Shown in pieces: positions 19,173 to 29,933 of a stretch of 64,000 nt of DNA. The stretch spans positions 6,169,501 through 6,233,500 of the forward strand of contig BSYQ01000005.1 in assembly GCA_030272585.1 (NCBI GenBank). The letters run 5' to 3'. The notes beneath the pieces were generated by a model. The model saw only the letters and a program-made list of their open reading frames with translations. It searched no databases and had not been told where the DNA came from. Origin of the DNA: Bryopsis sp. KO-2023. Lineage: Eukaryota; Chlorophyta; Ulvophyceae; Bryopsidales; Bryopsidaceae. Numbering within the stretch: position 1 is the first letter of the stretch; each line of letters starts with the position of its first letter. Position numbers and translations under genes: made by a program.

Positions 19173-22100
19173 ACCCCCTTCGTTTTCGAGCCGTGTTTTT
19201 CGAGGGAAGGATCCCTCTCAAAATTTTCCGGAATTTTAAACACAGTAGGGTCTTCGGCATCAAACCATCATGAAGGGCGGGGAGGCGGCAAGAGACATGG
19301 GGTGGCTCCGTTGGGCTTTAATGGGGGGATGGAGACCGGGGGTCACCAGGGGGATTGAAAAGATGGGAGAGTGATGGGGGGCCTTGGGAATATGTTACTG
19401 GGATGAGGCCTCAGCTAGCGAAATCATGGAAGTGTCCTCATTTCGGTCTCAAGTCATCTTACGAAAAGGCCGGCCAACGGTAGCTTGCACTGAAGGGGAG
19501 GATCTTGGGTTTCTGTGAACAATGCTTTGAAGCTGTGGCACGGATTTTTCGAAAAGTGTCTCGTTGAGGATGCAGATGGGCATTTTTGACGGGCTCAGGA
19601 AGTCTTGGTGAACCGTGGTCGCTGAGGAGATGAAGTCGGAATCAAAATCTGTTTCCATGTTTGCATGGCTGCGGGGCCCGAAGAGTTTCCCTTTCTTCTC
19701 GTTTTCTTACAGGTCATTAGGTGTGGGACACGTTCTTCGAAACGTAGCCACTAGTGCACTGAGGATCGACTGAGCAGTGATGGGGAAAGGTCCTCCAAAA
19801 AGGAGTGGAGCTGGAGTCAAAATCTAGTGGGTTTATTTCGTGTAGGTTCAAGCGCTTTCATTTTCTTCGTGTGTGGGCGCCGCCGGCACTGGGCGGGCGT
19901 TTTACACAAATGGAATTGTCTTTTTTTTCCATTTTTATTTCGGGGGCAATCAACTTTTATTGCTGTTCAAAGCCTACCAAGTGTCCCTCCACTCAGTCGG
20001 TTGCATTTCCCACAGTTCCAGTTTCCACATCAAAAGTTAGTTCGTACTTGGCAACCCAATAGATACCATACCGTTCTGACGGTTAGGTGGTCGCTGGAGG
20101 TCCAAGGGGAACTTTGACTGGTTGTAATCACCTTCTCCTTGTGTCGCCACTTGTCGAGTCGACCATTTCCACTCTCGGTTGTGCTATATCGACAGAGAGC
20201 CCTTCAACACTGTCGTTGGGACACGATGTCTGTGTTCTTTTATTTGTACAACGATGGCCTTCGACGTTCTCCTTCTCTGTTTTGGGGGCATCTTCGCTAT
20301 TAATGGTCACTGTTGTTTGGGCGTTGAAAGGGTTTCAGAGATCAGATAGTTTTCTGGGTTTTCTTGTCGTGGACTGTATCTATCCATTATCGGAGCAGCT
20401 TTCCCCTCCACAATAAAGAACACAATTCACCGTCGATCCTGAAGGGATTGATGAGTTTTCCGTTTCTCTCGACATCGAAGTGTGTTTTCTCCAGCCTTGC
20501 TCTTGTGAAAAGTGGATGGTTTTGCTCTTGTGTATTGTAACATCTCAGTCAAGAACCCTTAATCCAACATCCCAAAGCAACTGTTCAGCGTTTTTCAACA
20601 TTTTTATAGGGTTGGGTCCACTGTTCATCAACTATTCTTTTAGGTTCGACCGTTCATTCCATTCATTCATTCAACCAGCATTTTTTCAAGATGAAAGACT
20701 ACAAAAGCTAGCGTCCACGAACAGCAACTCGCCATTCATGAACACAACACATATTTTGTTGTTTTTTTCCCTAGTATCCATCCTCCATCATATCAAAATC
20801 CACTTTTCAACACGAATAGTAACATCAAATCCCATCGCCCGGCTGCTAAAAAAACTTCCAACAGCAAACGAACTCGGTGAGAAAAAAACACACAACGAAT
20901 CCCGAGCCCCCCCCCCCCCCTCACACATTAAATCACCTCGGCACCCCATACTCTTGAAGTCTACGTCATCACCTCAACGGTGGCTCATGGCGTTCAAAAC
21001 AAACCTGATGACTTTTCCAACTCCTCTCACGTGCAAAAAAAAACAAAGAAAGAAAGAAATAAAAATGATTAAAAAGGGTAAGATAATAAGTGACCACAAT
21101 CTGGCTGGATGTCTTTTTTCCTTCCTGTACGCGTCCACCCAACTTTTTTCAGGAACGGGTTTTTTCTCCAGTTCAATTTTTTGTTTTTTCGCCTCTTCTT
21201 TTCTCTTTTTTTTTGCCAAATCAGGTCAATCGAGCGAGCATTTCTTGACCTCTTATTCATCCCAGCTTTTTTTTTTGTCACTCAGCCTGAGCGTCGTCGG
21301 AATCAGATCAAAAACCTCGAAAATCAACTGCGAAATGTCTCAGCATTTACCAGGCCCCCCTTCATCCTTCTGCAGTTCCGTCAATACAAATTAAAATTAA
21401 AAATGGCATGGCACCTTCCCAATGTTTTTTTTTGTTTTTTTTCTTTTGTCCAACCCTCATAAAACAAAGGTCTGGCCTGCACAGATGTTGGTCTGTGGGA
21501 TTTCCTTTTCTGTCGGTCTGACTCATCCCCTGGAACCCCTTCCCCCCTGCCCCCTTTTTCTCTATGCATACCTTCCAACCATATTCATTTCTTTTTTTTT
21601 TCAATTTTTTTTTTCGATATCAATCGCTTTTTTTTCTCCCTCTTGGAAGGCCAAAAGTAGCTTCAGTAAGGCGTAAGGAGCAGGAGGGGGGGGAGGTGGG
21701 GAAAGAGAGACCTCAGACCCGATAATGTCAGAAAATTTGGCCCCCATTCATTTCCTTTTTCCCTCATCCCTGGCAACCCCAAATCTTCTCTTGTATCAAC
21801 CTCCCTTATCTACTTTTTCAAAACATATCTGTTAGGCGTCCCCACATCTAAATTCTTAAAAAAACAAACAGACGGGAATTTCAGCCCCTCCCCCCCCACC
21901 CCCCAAAGAAACTCCGTCTGTCTCACGTACAACAAGCACTAAGCACTGAAATCTAGATCCGATATAATCAATTCTCCTCTCTTTTTCTTTTTGTTTTCTT
22001 TTCTCCCCTTTTTTTTTTTGGTTTTCTTCGGAACAATCCGACTCTCCAAAATGTGAGGTCAGACGTAAAAATATGACCCAGCCAACCCTCCTCTCACTGC

Positions 22101-22760
22101 CCTTTGGAAAAAAAATCGGCATTTGTATCAGAAGCAACACCCCCGTGTTTCGTCCAACTTCAGAACACCCAAACATAAGAAAAGAAAAAAAAAGAAAAAG
22201 CCCCAAAAGTCTTATACAATGCATCATCCCTTCTCACCATTCGCACTGGTGCCGAACAACCCCACACTCAAATCCTTAAATATATGGGTTTCTTGTTCCA
22301 TTTTTTTAAATTCCCCAAATCTTCCTTCTCACTTTCACCCTTAACCCCCTGTGCTCTTCTCTTCTCTTTTTCTTTTTTTTTTGGTTTTTTCTTCCTCAAC
22401 CCCCCAAACAGTCGCAAGCAGATTCCAAGAAAAACAACACAAAAAAGCCAACTCCGGCTGCTCCACAACATCTCCAACTCAAATCGTTAAAACCTAGCTA
22501 CTTTTCCTTTTGTCGTTGCACTATTTCTTTCTTTTTTTTTTCTCTTCATCTTCTTGTTACTCTCCCCCCCACCCCCCTTTCCACACCATATGTTCTTTCT
22601 TTCGTTCAACCCCAATCATACTTCTCTTTTACTTTCTTCTTTCTTTTCCCCCCCTTGGATAAAATATTTATGTTGTTGGTTTTATGTCAGCTTTTTGCTA
22701 TTTGCATTCCAGCCGCACTCTCTCTCTCTCTGTCTTTCACTCACCACCCTGGCTTATTTC
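19173..22760. other. Gene-free stretch right of the tRNA array
   Basis: No gene could be supported. A tRNA-Ser relic lies near 19798-19856. From about 20880 to 22700 the plus strand is strongly C/T-rich with long C and T runs, and the open frames there (one of 304 codons from 20480) are low in complexity with no recognisable domain. A short hydrophilic minus-strand frame at 20128-20310 is the only hint of coding and is too weak to call. Confidence 0.6.
19798..19856 (+). pseudogene. Decayed tRNA-Ser relic
   Basis: The stretch keeps the order of a serine tRNA: AAGGAG, a GGAGTCAAAATCTAGTGGG piece matching the anticodon stem-loop and variable arm start, GTTTATTTCG for the variable arm, and TGTAGGTTCAA for the T arm. 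Pairing is lost and the 3' acceptor is absent. It most resembles the two Ser genes of the array and is probably left from a former unit or a dispersed copy. Confidence 0.5.
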
Positions 22761-23824
22761 TTACGATTCTTGTTGGAAGCATGGACGTCCAGATAGTGAT
22801 GCCCATCCATGGACCGGGTCCTCCGGGAGAGTGGGGGCCGAGGGATTCTGGAGCCCCTGTTGGGATCCAGCCTTAGCGACAAAGAGTTCATCATGGACTC
22901 CGGAGACGGTCTTTCGAAACTGCTTCGAGTGGGAGCTTTTGAGTGAAACGGAGATCTTCGTCCCGATCGATCCGATACGGTTGACCTCGATCTCTGGGAA
23001 AAACTTCCAGTCCTGCCATGAACAGCCGGAAAGATCAGGGTCGTAAGTGCGACCGCACCTACAGCTGAAAGTTTCCAGTGGTGTGAAATCTCTAATTTTT
23101 GTAAGCTGCCCACTCTACTAGACCTACTCACATCAAGAGGGAGATTGGCTTTTTTTTGCGTTTCCACCAGATGAATGGAAGGTCAGATGTTTAACAGGAA
23201 GGAAGGAAGGAGACAGCTGCATGCTAAATTTAGATGATGACCTATTCCATTCTGAGTCAGAAGATCTTGGAAGAATGTGCCACCTGCAAAGGTCGTCCCC
23301 CTGCGCGCTGGGGCATCGATTGTTTGCGAACTCCGTGCTGACGTCAGACAGGCCATCGAGTTGATTGTCGTGTTCCACTGACTTTCCTTCGAGCTCAGCA
23401 ATTAAGGCATCACGTTGGATCACTTGCTCCTTGAGATTGTCAGACAGAAGCTGCAGCTGCCTGAGCTCCAACGCGGAGTTGTCGTTCTCGGTCGCCAAGT
23501 CGGAAGCGATCTGGTACACCTGTTTCGGGAACCACCTCGTCTCAGCTCAGGATAACGTCCGCATCCGTGAGCGAGGTCCAACGACTTCTCTGGGCGATGT
23601 TGTATGTTTGTACTGTGGGATACCTGCAAAAAGTGCTCGGTTAAGTCGCTCATCGCGGCATCCTTCTCCTCCAACTTGGCAAAGGTCGCTTTCACGAAAC
23701 GCTTGGCTTCGATTAGCTGCGCCATCAAGTCGATCTCGTCGCCTTCTCTGGGCGTTTTCAAAGAGAAGCCTTCCAGCTCCGGAACTCCATGTTGAGATAC
23801 CTCTTCGCTGATCTTGGTCGACAT
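22761..23824 (-). CDS. Coiled-coil protein with Cys-rich tail, unknown function (3 exons)
   Basis: I do not recognise this gene. Exons are 23624-23824, 23284-23519 and 22761-23058. All junctions are GT-AG with matching phases, and the total encodes 244 residues. Residues about 30-125 are rich in A, E, K, L and Q with heptad-like spacing (KATFAKLEEKDAAMSDLTEH; LRQLQLLSDNLKEQVIQRD) and probably form a coiled coil. A Cys cluster spans the exon 2-exon 3 joint (RCPSAQGDDLCRCGRTYDPD), about residues 136-155, spaced C-x8-C-x-C-x9-C, so a metal site is conceivable. The start ATG at 23824 opens the frame after an A-rich leader. No signal peptide or membrane segment is seen. Without the second intron the protein would end earlier, at 23133. 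Confidence 0.6.
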
Positions 23825-24998
23825 GTTTTAGTTTCCTCTCTTCTTTTTCTCCTTTCGACAGTTTGCCTACTAAGATAAACTGGTACTTAGCACAGCAAAT
23901 AGTGTCACGACCTGTTCTGTATCTATGAGTAGCCGTTTCAGTGGTGAGAATCCACAACAGTGCGCAAACCAGTAGAGCCCAGTCCTTCTTGTACCTTTCT
24001 GAACATGGAAATTGTCAAGCACGGAACAGTAATGACATGTGACCTTACTAACACACAGTGCCCAACGAAACGGTCGAAAGGCCCACCAGGCTATTCCCGT
24101 TTTGGGGGTGAAAGAACCCATGTGTTGTTTGATGCTCTAAGGCGACTGATGACAGTTCTACGGGGCTGGGCGCGAAGACGCCAACCTCGCTTTGATGTTG
24201 TATTACAGCGGACTGGCTTCATGAATGTTCGTGCCAGTGTCGTTCCGATAACAGCAATTGTGGCTCCTCAGGTCAACAGAGGCGGCTGCCAGCAGGCAAT
24301 GTTGATGTCGGCACTGGCTACTCAAATGATAGGTACCACTGACAGCTTGATCAGCCGTTCTCCTCGTTTTGATAGGCATACTCGCCTGGCTCCCCCGAAG
24401 GTGCGAGCTCTTACTGGAAAGGACGTGTGTTTTGAGTGTGCAAGAGAGGTTGACGTATAAGCAGGGGCGGGATGAGAAATACGTCCCTGTGTGGAGCCCG
24501 CTATATTCTCCGAGACCCTGTTGTGCATGCGACCAGATGTCCTTCGGACGGTGCGAGTTTGTCGCTTGGTGGAGCTACAAGAGACTTTCTGAAACGAAAG
24601 TCATCACGACAAACCAAAGGTTTTTTCCGTTAAACGCTGACGTCCACGTTGATTGACGCTGTAACCAGTTCAACCAATTGGTTGCATTGCAACGCGAAGC
24701 AAGCCCGAATACATGCCTCTCCAAGCGAGTTCCCCAAACCCCTCAATCAATGAGACCTCCACCTGAACAGCCATCGATCATCTCTATTGATTATTGCAAA
24801 AGGAAGGGATTTCGCAAGGGGGGCGAGCTTATCATCATCTTCCAGAGGACTGAAGTCGATCTTCAGAAGTCTTGGAAACTCGGAGAATTGGGACCTAGTG
24901 CAGCCAAGAGATTTTTCAAGTTTGGCAGAAACTTGGTGTCAAAACTCGGCATGGACAAGGAACCCCTGCTCTATCGGAGCATGGAAAATGCTACGGAT
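23825..24998. other. Intergenic stretch, no supported gene
   Basis: It lies between the 5' end of the coiled-coil gene and the 3' end of the LRR gene. Several frames of up to 179 codons are open, but those overlapping the LRR exon are its antisense. The minus strand at 24863-24964 could be an alternative last exon of the LRR gene. Nothing else was recognised. Confidence 0.5.
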
Positions 24999-26733
24999 TC
25001 AATCGCACCTTTTGTAGGGCAAGTCTTGGAGTTGGACGTAATCACACTGAAATATCGACAGCCTGCTCAGCCTCGAGGCGCCCTCCAGCAGCTTCGATAT
25101 TCCTTTGTCTGTGATTCTAGTCGACCAGGCGATACCCACATGGTCCAAGTTTGGCAAGTGCCGGAGGACCCCCAAGCCTTCGTCAGTAACGCCTCCTCCC
25201 AATGTGAGCTGCGTTAGAGAAGGCACAGCCGCCAGGCTTTTCAAACCCTCATCCGTTATTTTGTTGCAGCAGTCAAGATACAGACGTCTTAAGTGAATCA
25301 ATCCTGAAAGAAATATAGATGACGTTAAGGACAGCCCTTGGTGCTCGGTAAAGTAATCAGAATCTGCAGCTTGTGGTTGTGGCACTAACAATTCACAACA
25401 CCTGACTCTCAACTCAAATAGCTGGGGGTTACTGTGTACCTGACATATTTCCCAGTGCTTCATCTGAAAGCTGGTAGCACCCTGTCAGATCCAGTAACCG
25501 CAATTTCCTGGTGCTCTTGAGAAACCCAAAGCCAGACCCTTTCACTCGATGGCAATGAGTGATTCTCAAAGTAGTTAGTCGTGATAGAGAAGACAAACAC
25601 AGCAGACCGGCGGACGTAATCCAGTGGGCCGCACGAATATCCAGGGCGGTAAGGTTTGTCAGCCCTGCAATTAATCTGAGGCCCTTGTCTTTCAAATTGC
25701 GTTTGGAGAATGACAACGACGCATTCAACAAAGACAAGGACACGAGACTTGGGAATGATTCCAACGCCACCAAATCACTATCCATCGAGTCTTCGAGACA
25801 CCACTCCAAATGCGTCAACTGCTGGAGGGCTGTGAGTGGGCTAAGCCCGTCCCCCGATATGCTTGGGGGCAGATACATCCTCCTTAAGCTCGACATCGTT
25901 AGCAAGTGATCGATCGCCACGTCTGTTATTCCCCAGATGCCCCTCCGTTGATGATCAGACATTTCCAGGCAAGTCAGGAGTGTCAAGCACGAAATAAAGG
26001 ACAACCCTTTGTCGCTCAGGTGCCATACCCCCCTGATTGACAAGTGCTCGAGCCATATCAAATTGCTGATATGCTTCAGACCCATATTCGTCAACTTGTC
26101 GCATCTATTCAGATCCAGTTGTCTCAGTCCCAAGAAGCAACTCAGTTGATCCATGCCATCATCAGCTATCTCTTTGTTGTCAGAGATGTCAAGGTGTCGA
26201 AGAGCCATCAAGTTCCGAAAGGCTGTCAAAATATTTCCAGTGATAGCTGTGCTTGTCACAGAGAGGTGCGTGAGGTTAGTAATACCAGAAATTTTGGCTA
26301 TCAGGCTTGCGTCGTATTCCTTCCCCCTGAGGGACAAGCTCCCCAGATTGGGGAGGACTCCGAGGCAACTGATCGTTGGCGGAACACCAAGCTCCAAGCT
26401 ACAACCGGAAAAATCAACTTTTGTAACGTGGGGGAAGTGCGAAATGGCGGCTTCGATGACGTCTTGAACCAATATGTTATTTCCAGGGATGGGCTGCAAG
26501 CAGGTTGTCCTTCTGTTCATCACACTGCACCAATGGCTGTTCACCAGGCGGGAGCATCTGCGTGTGTAGCATCTGAGGGCGCTGTCTTGAATTTTCTGCA
26601 TGATCCGTGTCAATATGTGACGGTCCAAACCTCCCCAATCTTTGATGGACGACTTGGAATTCTGGAGAAAGGGGAAAAGAACTTGATGAAAACTAGCTGC
26701 AAACATTTGTTTTGTTTGCTTGAGACAGATCAT
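24999..26733 (-). CDS. F-box-like leucine-rich repeat protein (FBXL/AMN1 type)
   Basis: Exons 25440-26733 and 24999-25303 are separated by a 136-bp intron (donor CAG|GTACAC, acceptor TTTCTTTCAG) with matching phase, giving 532 residues. Residues 33-80 (LDRHILTRIMQKI, then a basic stretch ending SRLVNSHWCSV) look like an F-box. From about residue 100 to the end run cysteine-containing LRRs of the type L-x-x-L-D-L-x-x-C-x-x-I-T-D-x-G-L, for example LRQLDLNRCDKLTNMGLKHI. Proteins of this plan are usually substrate receptors of SCF ubiquitin ligases; here the substrate is unknown. ATG 26733 is the first in frame, though an upstream exon is possible. A 43-nt intron near the end (25007-24965) would give an alternative C terminus that stops at 24863. 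It is longer than AMN1 and closer to FBXL20-like proteins. Confidence 0.8.
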
Positions 26734-27449
26734 ACAACAGAATACTAGTGCTCAAAATTGCATGTTAAACTACGTCATTGGTGTTGTGTATTTCAACACA
26801 AAGACATATTGCTGCACGAATTTTTTTAAACCATAAATGTTGTTCACAGGCATCTCACAATTCAGTCACTGTTTCCTTGTTTTAAATAAAGTTTGACATT
26901 TCTTGCACTGAGTTCCCAATCCCTCCTTCAATATCACTCAACCCGTTTCTACCACCGTAGATAGAATTTTCTCAGGGCAACCGAAAAAGCCCGTTCCACC
27001 CAAACTCCGCGTGCCTAGTTAGTCTTACAACGCCTCTGCCCATCTTAAAAATATAAAATCTAGAGCTATCAGACCTCGAAAAAGCTAAATCCATTGAAGG
27101 TCGCTTATCTTGCCTTGTGAAGCATTTTGTAGTGATTATCTGCCACCTTACCCCTGCATCCGCCCTAAAATCTTGCAACAACGCTAGCATCGACCCCTCC
27201 GCCGTCGAGCGGCGATAGCGCCCCAATTGCATTACAATACTTCCGTGGAACACTTCGTTCGAGCGAGGCGATGCCGACAAGTGTGAGTTTTATATCAACA
27301 GGACCCCTCTCTCGAGCCACAAGCTCAAGTGTGTACTGAAGTCACTAAAAACACAAGGTGCATCGAAGTGCCTGAGAACAAGCCGCGCTCACTTCCCTCA
27401 ATTTGCGAACCGTCTCCCCAACGGTATCCGAAGCAAAGTATCATAATTA
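26734..27449. other. Intergenic stretch upstream of the LRR gene
   Basis: AT-rich to about 26930. A 102-codon minus-strand frame at 26972-27280 has no recognisable domain and no second line of support. No RNA gene was seen. Confidence 0.5.
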
Positions 27450-28151
27450 TCAACACCCTGGCAAACCGCTCAAAGCCAATCCACATGCACGAAATAGGGA
27501 CCCCACATCCAGGAAAGGCTCCAGCTCGCACATCGCTCTCTGAGAGCAGGTACAAGCCTGAAATTCGTTCCAGTCGTTCCCTGCTCTCTTCTCCTTTAGG
27601 AAAGTACAGCAGCCATCGCTGGAGTGGATATAATTCTCGGAGCACGTCGTCAGATACACGTTTCTCACAGCAACGTAGCTACCACAGGAGTCTTGGGCAT
27701 CCTGTGGAGGTGGGCACATATCTTTGGAGGTCTTCGCCCCCAGTACTCGTTCGAATTCGCTTGGTTCTGGTGCTTGCTCCCAAAAACTTGCGAACAGGTT
27801 CTCAAAGGTTCGAGGAGCAAGAAAATCGCTCGCCTCACTGTCGGCTTCGCTTTCTTTCACCCTTTTAACCGAGCTGTTTCGCTTTCGACTGGCACTGGAC
27901 CCAACACGAGTATCGCGAAAGCCATCATCGTCATCTTTTCTGTTTTTTTCCGCGTCACCGAAGCTGATAGAGGCATCTTCACCATCCAACGAGAACACGA
28001 GAATTTTTCGATGGCGCTGACACCCAACGACCCAGTCCCCGCCTCTAGTACAATTTCTATCGCCTTGGAAATCGAAGCCACGAACCCCCCATGCCCCGCA
28101 TATCAATAGCAAGTGGCAAATGAAGCTCCCCCGCAATCCCACGGGATACAT
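27450..28151 (-). CDS. Possible secreted Cys-rich protein, unknown function
   Basis: Single-exon frame of 233 codons starting at ATG 28151. It opens with a convincing signal peptide: a short basic start, then GSFICHLLLICGAWGV, with a likely cut near VRG-FDF at residue 25. The middle (about 60-140) is very charged, with a DDDD run and many S, K, R and E. The C-terminal 90 residues hold about eleven Cys, including paired CC and C-x-C, as in disulfide-rich secreted domains. No family was recognised. Frames on the other strand are also open, so this could be chance; further exons cannot be excluded. Confidence 0.4.
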   Translation of the reverse strand: MYPVGLRGSFICHLLLICGAWGVRGFDFQGDRNCTRGGDWVVGCQRHRKILVFSLDGEDASISFGDAEKNRKDDDDGFRDTRVGSSASRKRNSSVKRVKESEADSEASDFLAPRTFENLFASFWEQAPEPSEFERVLGAKTSKDMCPPPQDAQDSCGSYVAVRNVYLTTCSENYIHSSDGCCTFLKEKRAGNDWNEFQACTCSQRAMCELEPFLDVGSLFRACGLALSGLPGC

Positions 28152-29933
28152 TTTCCCAATCCTGGCGATCTGGCGGCGCTTCCACTCTCACCCAGCTTTG
28201 AATCAACAATGTAAACTTTCCACAAAAGAAACCGTTCCGTTCTCAAAAGCGGTGCGAATCCTCGTCGAGGTATGAAAGTTGTGTTTCGTGTCAGTTGGTC
28301 CATGGCGTGGGGTTGCCATTGTCTTGGATGAGTTTGTCCGTTGAGGATGGGGAGTTCCATCAGGTATTGTTGAACTCAGCTGGCAAGGAACACAGTGTTC
28401 GATCCAGTTTTGGGACTGTCCAAGAAACACCCCAGTGCGGATATCCCCCACCGGTCCCCGAGCCGCACTCACACGAAAAATGTACAACCCTGGTCTTGAA
28501 CGTGACCTTGTTTCGAGTTTATTTGTTTATCAGTGTTTGTAGATACGGACCGGTGTAATAAAGTTTATTTGACTTGATGCCGCAAGGTCCATCGTTTGGA
28601 ATCGAATGAGTTGAACCATTTGGTTTGTTTAGAAAAGTGCTGTCGCCCGAGATTTTATGCCCAACTTGGAGGGAGTGGCGATAACGATCCAACTTGTCTT
28701 GAATCTTTGTGAAAACTTTCCTTTCCTTGGAGGATGAGTTTCACCAAATTCTGGTTTTTCCTAGCAACCTCTTTGTCGTATCTCTTCATCCTGAACAAGC
28801 ATGCGACAGTACTGTGACTGGTGTTAAACTAGGGCTCCCTTTCCACGGCCAAACCACCTTTGTCCACATTGAAAAACGCAGTCGCAATAAATATTGTATG
28901 TTAGATCTTCGGCCTGATGGCCAAACGGGCTTCTGTGGCCCTTCGTTCCTGCGAACCCACCAACTTCCAATGGAGTCCCCTATTGTACAGATTTTTCTGC
29001 TTTCCTGATGCTCGGTCTTATCATTAATATCCGTGGGAGTACGCTTCTGTCCCCCAAAACAAGTGCCGAAATTTCTTCATCTGGATTTTCGCCGCCAGAG
29101 CAGAAGGAGGCTTGTTTGAGCATTGTGGACGAGTCTTGACATTCTATTGTGCCATTATCTTGTTACTGTTTTTGGCTCAAATTCAAGAAAGGAATGGAAT
29201 TAGTTCAGTGTACAACTAATCCAGAAAAGAAAGTAGACTGGGATTTTGGAGCAGAAACAACTTTCAACATTACTCAAGAACAGTGTCAATTGGTTGTGGG
29301 GGCCATCATGGTTGGTATCCAATCCTCACATGAGTTCCTATCGGAACAGTCCCTGATTGTTCGATCCTAGAAAGGGTTCTCAAAGAAACACAATACCTCA
29401 GCACTACAACTAAACAAAAGCAATAAACAGAAACAACTACTATGCTGAAGCCTCCATCAAAAAATTTAAGGACCTGTGAAAACTGACAAGTGGCCCAAAA
29501 TTTCGTTTGACAAAGAAAACCAACATTTCGTACAATCATCCAACGAACAGAAACTTTCTTCTCCTTCTTCCCCCCCATCCCCTTCCCCCCCCCCAAAAAA
29601 AAAAAATAAGAGAACAAAAAATTCAGTGGTTTTGAAACAAGGACTTCAGGTGCAACGATGTTTTGAGGAAAAAAAAACTGCTGAAACCAGCACAACAAGA
29701 AGAAAAACGCATCGCTTGCATAAGAACATCCCAAATCTAATTAATTCAAAGAAGGAGCAAAAAAATGGCTCATGTCTCCGAGAATCGATCCTCCTAAAAA
29801 GAGTGAGGACAGATATGACTCACAGGGAATCCATTCTCACCAAAAAGAGTGAGAAAATCAATGGCTCATGCCCCAAAAAGAGTGAGGGCAACAATGGCTC
29901 ATGTCTTGGAGAAGCGAGGCCTCCCAGCTGTTG
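28152..29933. other. Intergenic stretch with short 3'-side repeats
   Basis: No gene was supported. A C10A12 composite tract lies at about 29588-29608. Between 29765 and 29903, directly downstream of the minus-strand RAP gene, ATGGCTCATG and AAAAAGAGTGAG each occur three times. Confidence 0.5.
29765..29903. repeat. Short interspersed repeats in the probable 3' UTR of the RAP gene
   Basis: ATGGCTCATG occurs at 29765, 29861 and 29894; AAAAAGAGTGAG occurs at 29796, 29842 and 29875. The gene is on the minus strand and stops at 29934, so these copies lie in its 3' flank. Confidence 0.6.

Noticed and set aside
20480-21394. 304-codon plus-strand frame
   Set aside because: C/T-rich DNA gives few stop codons; the product has no domain and no splice or codon support.
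24678-25217. 179-codon plus-strand frame
   Set aside because: Much of it is antisense to the LRR exon, and its product shows no family trait.
26044-26748. 234-codon plus-strand frame
   Set aside because: Exact antisense of the F-box/LRR gene.
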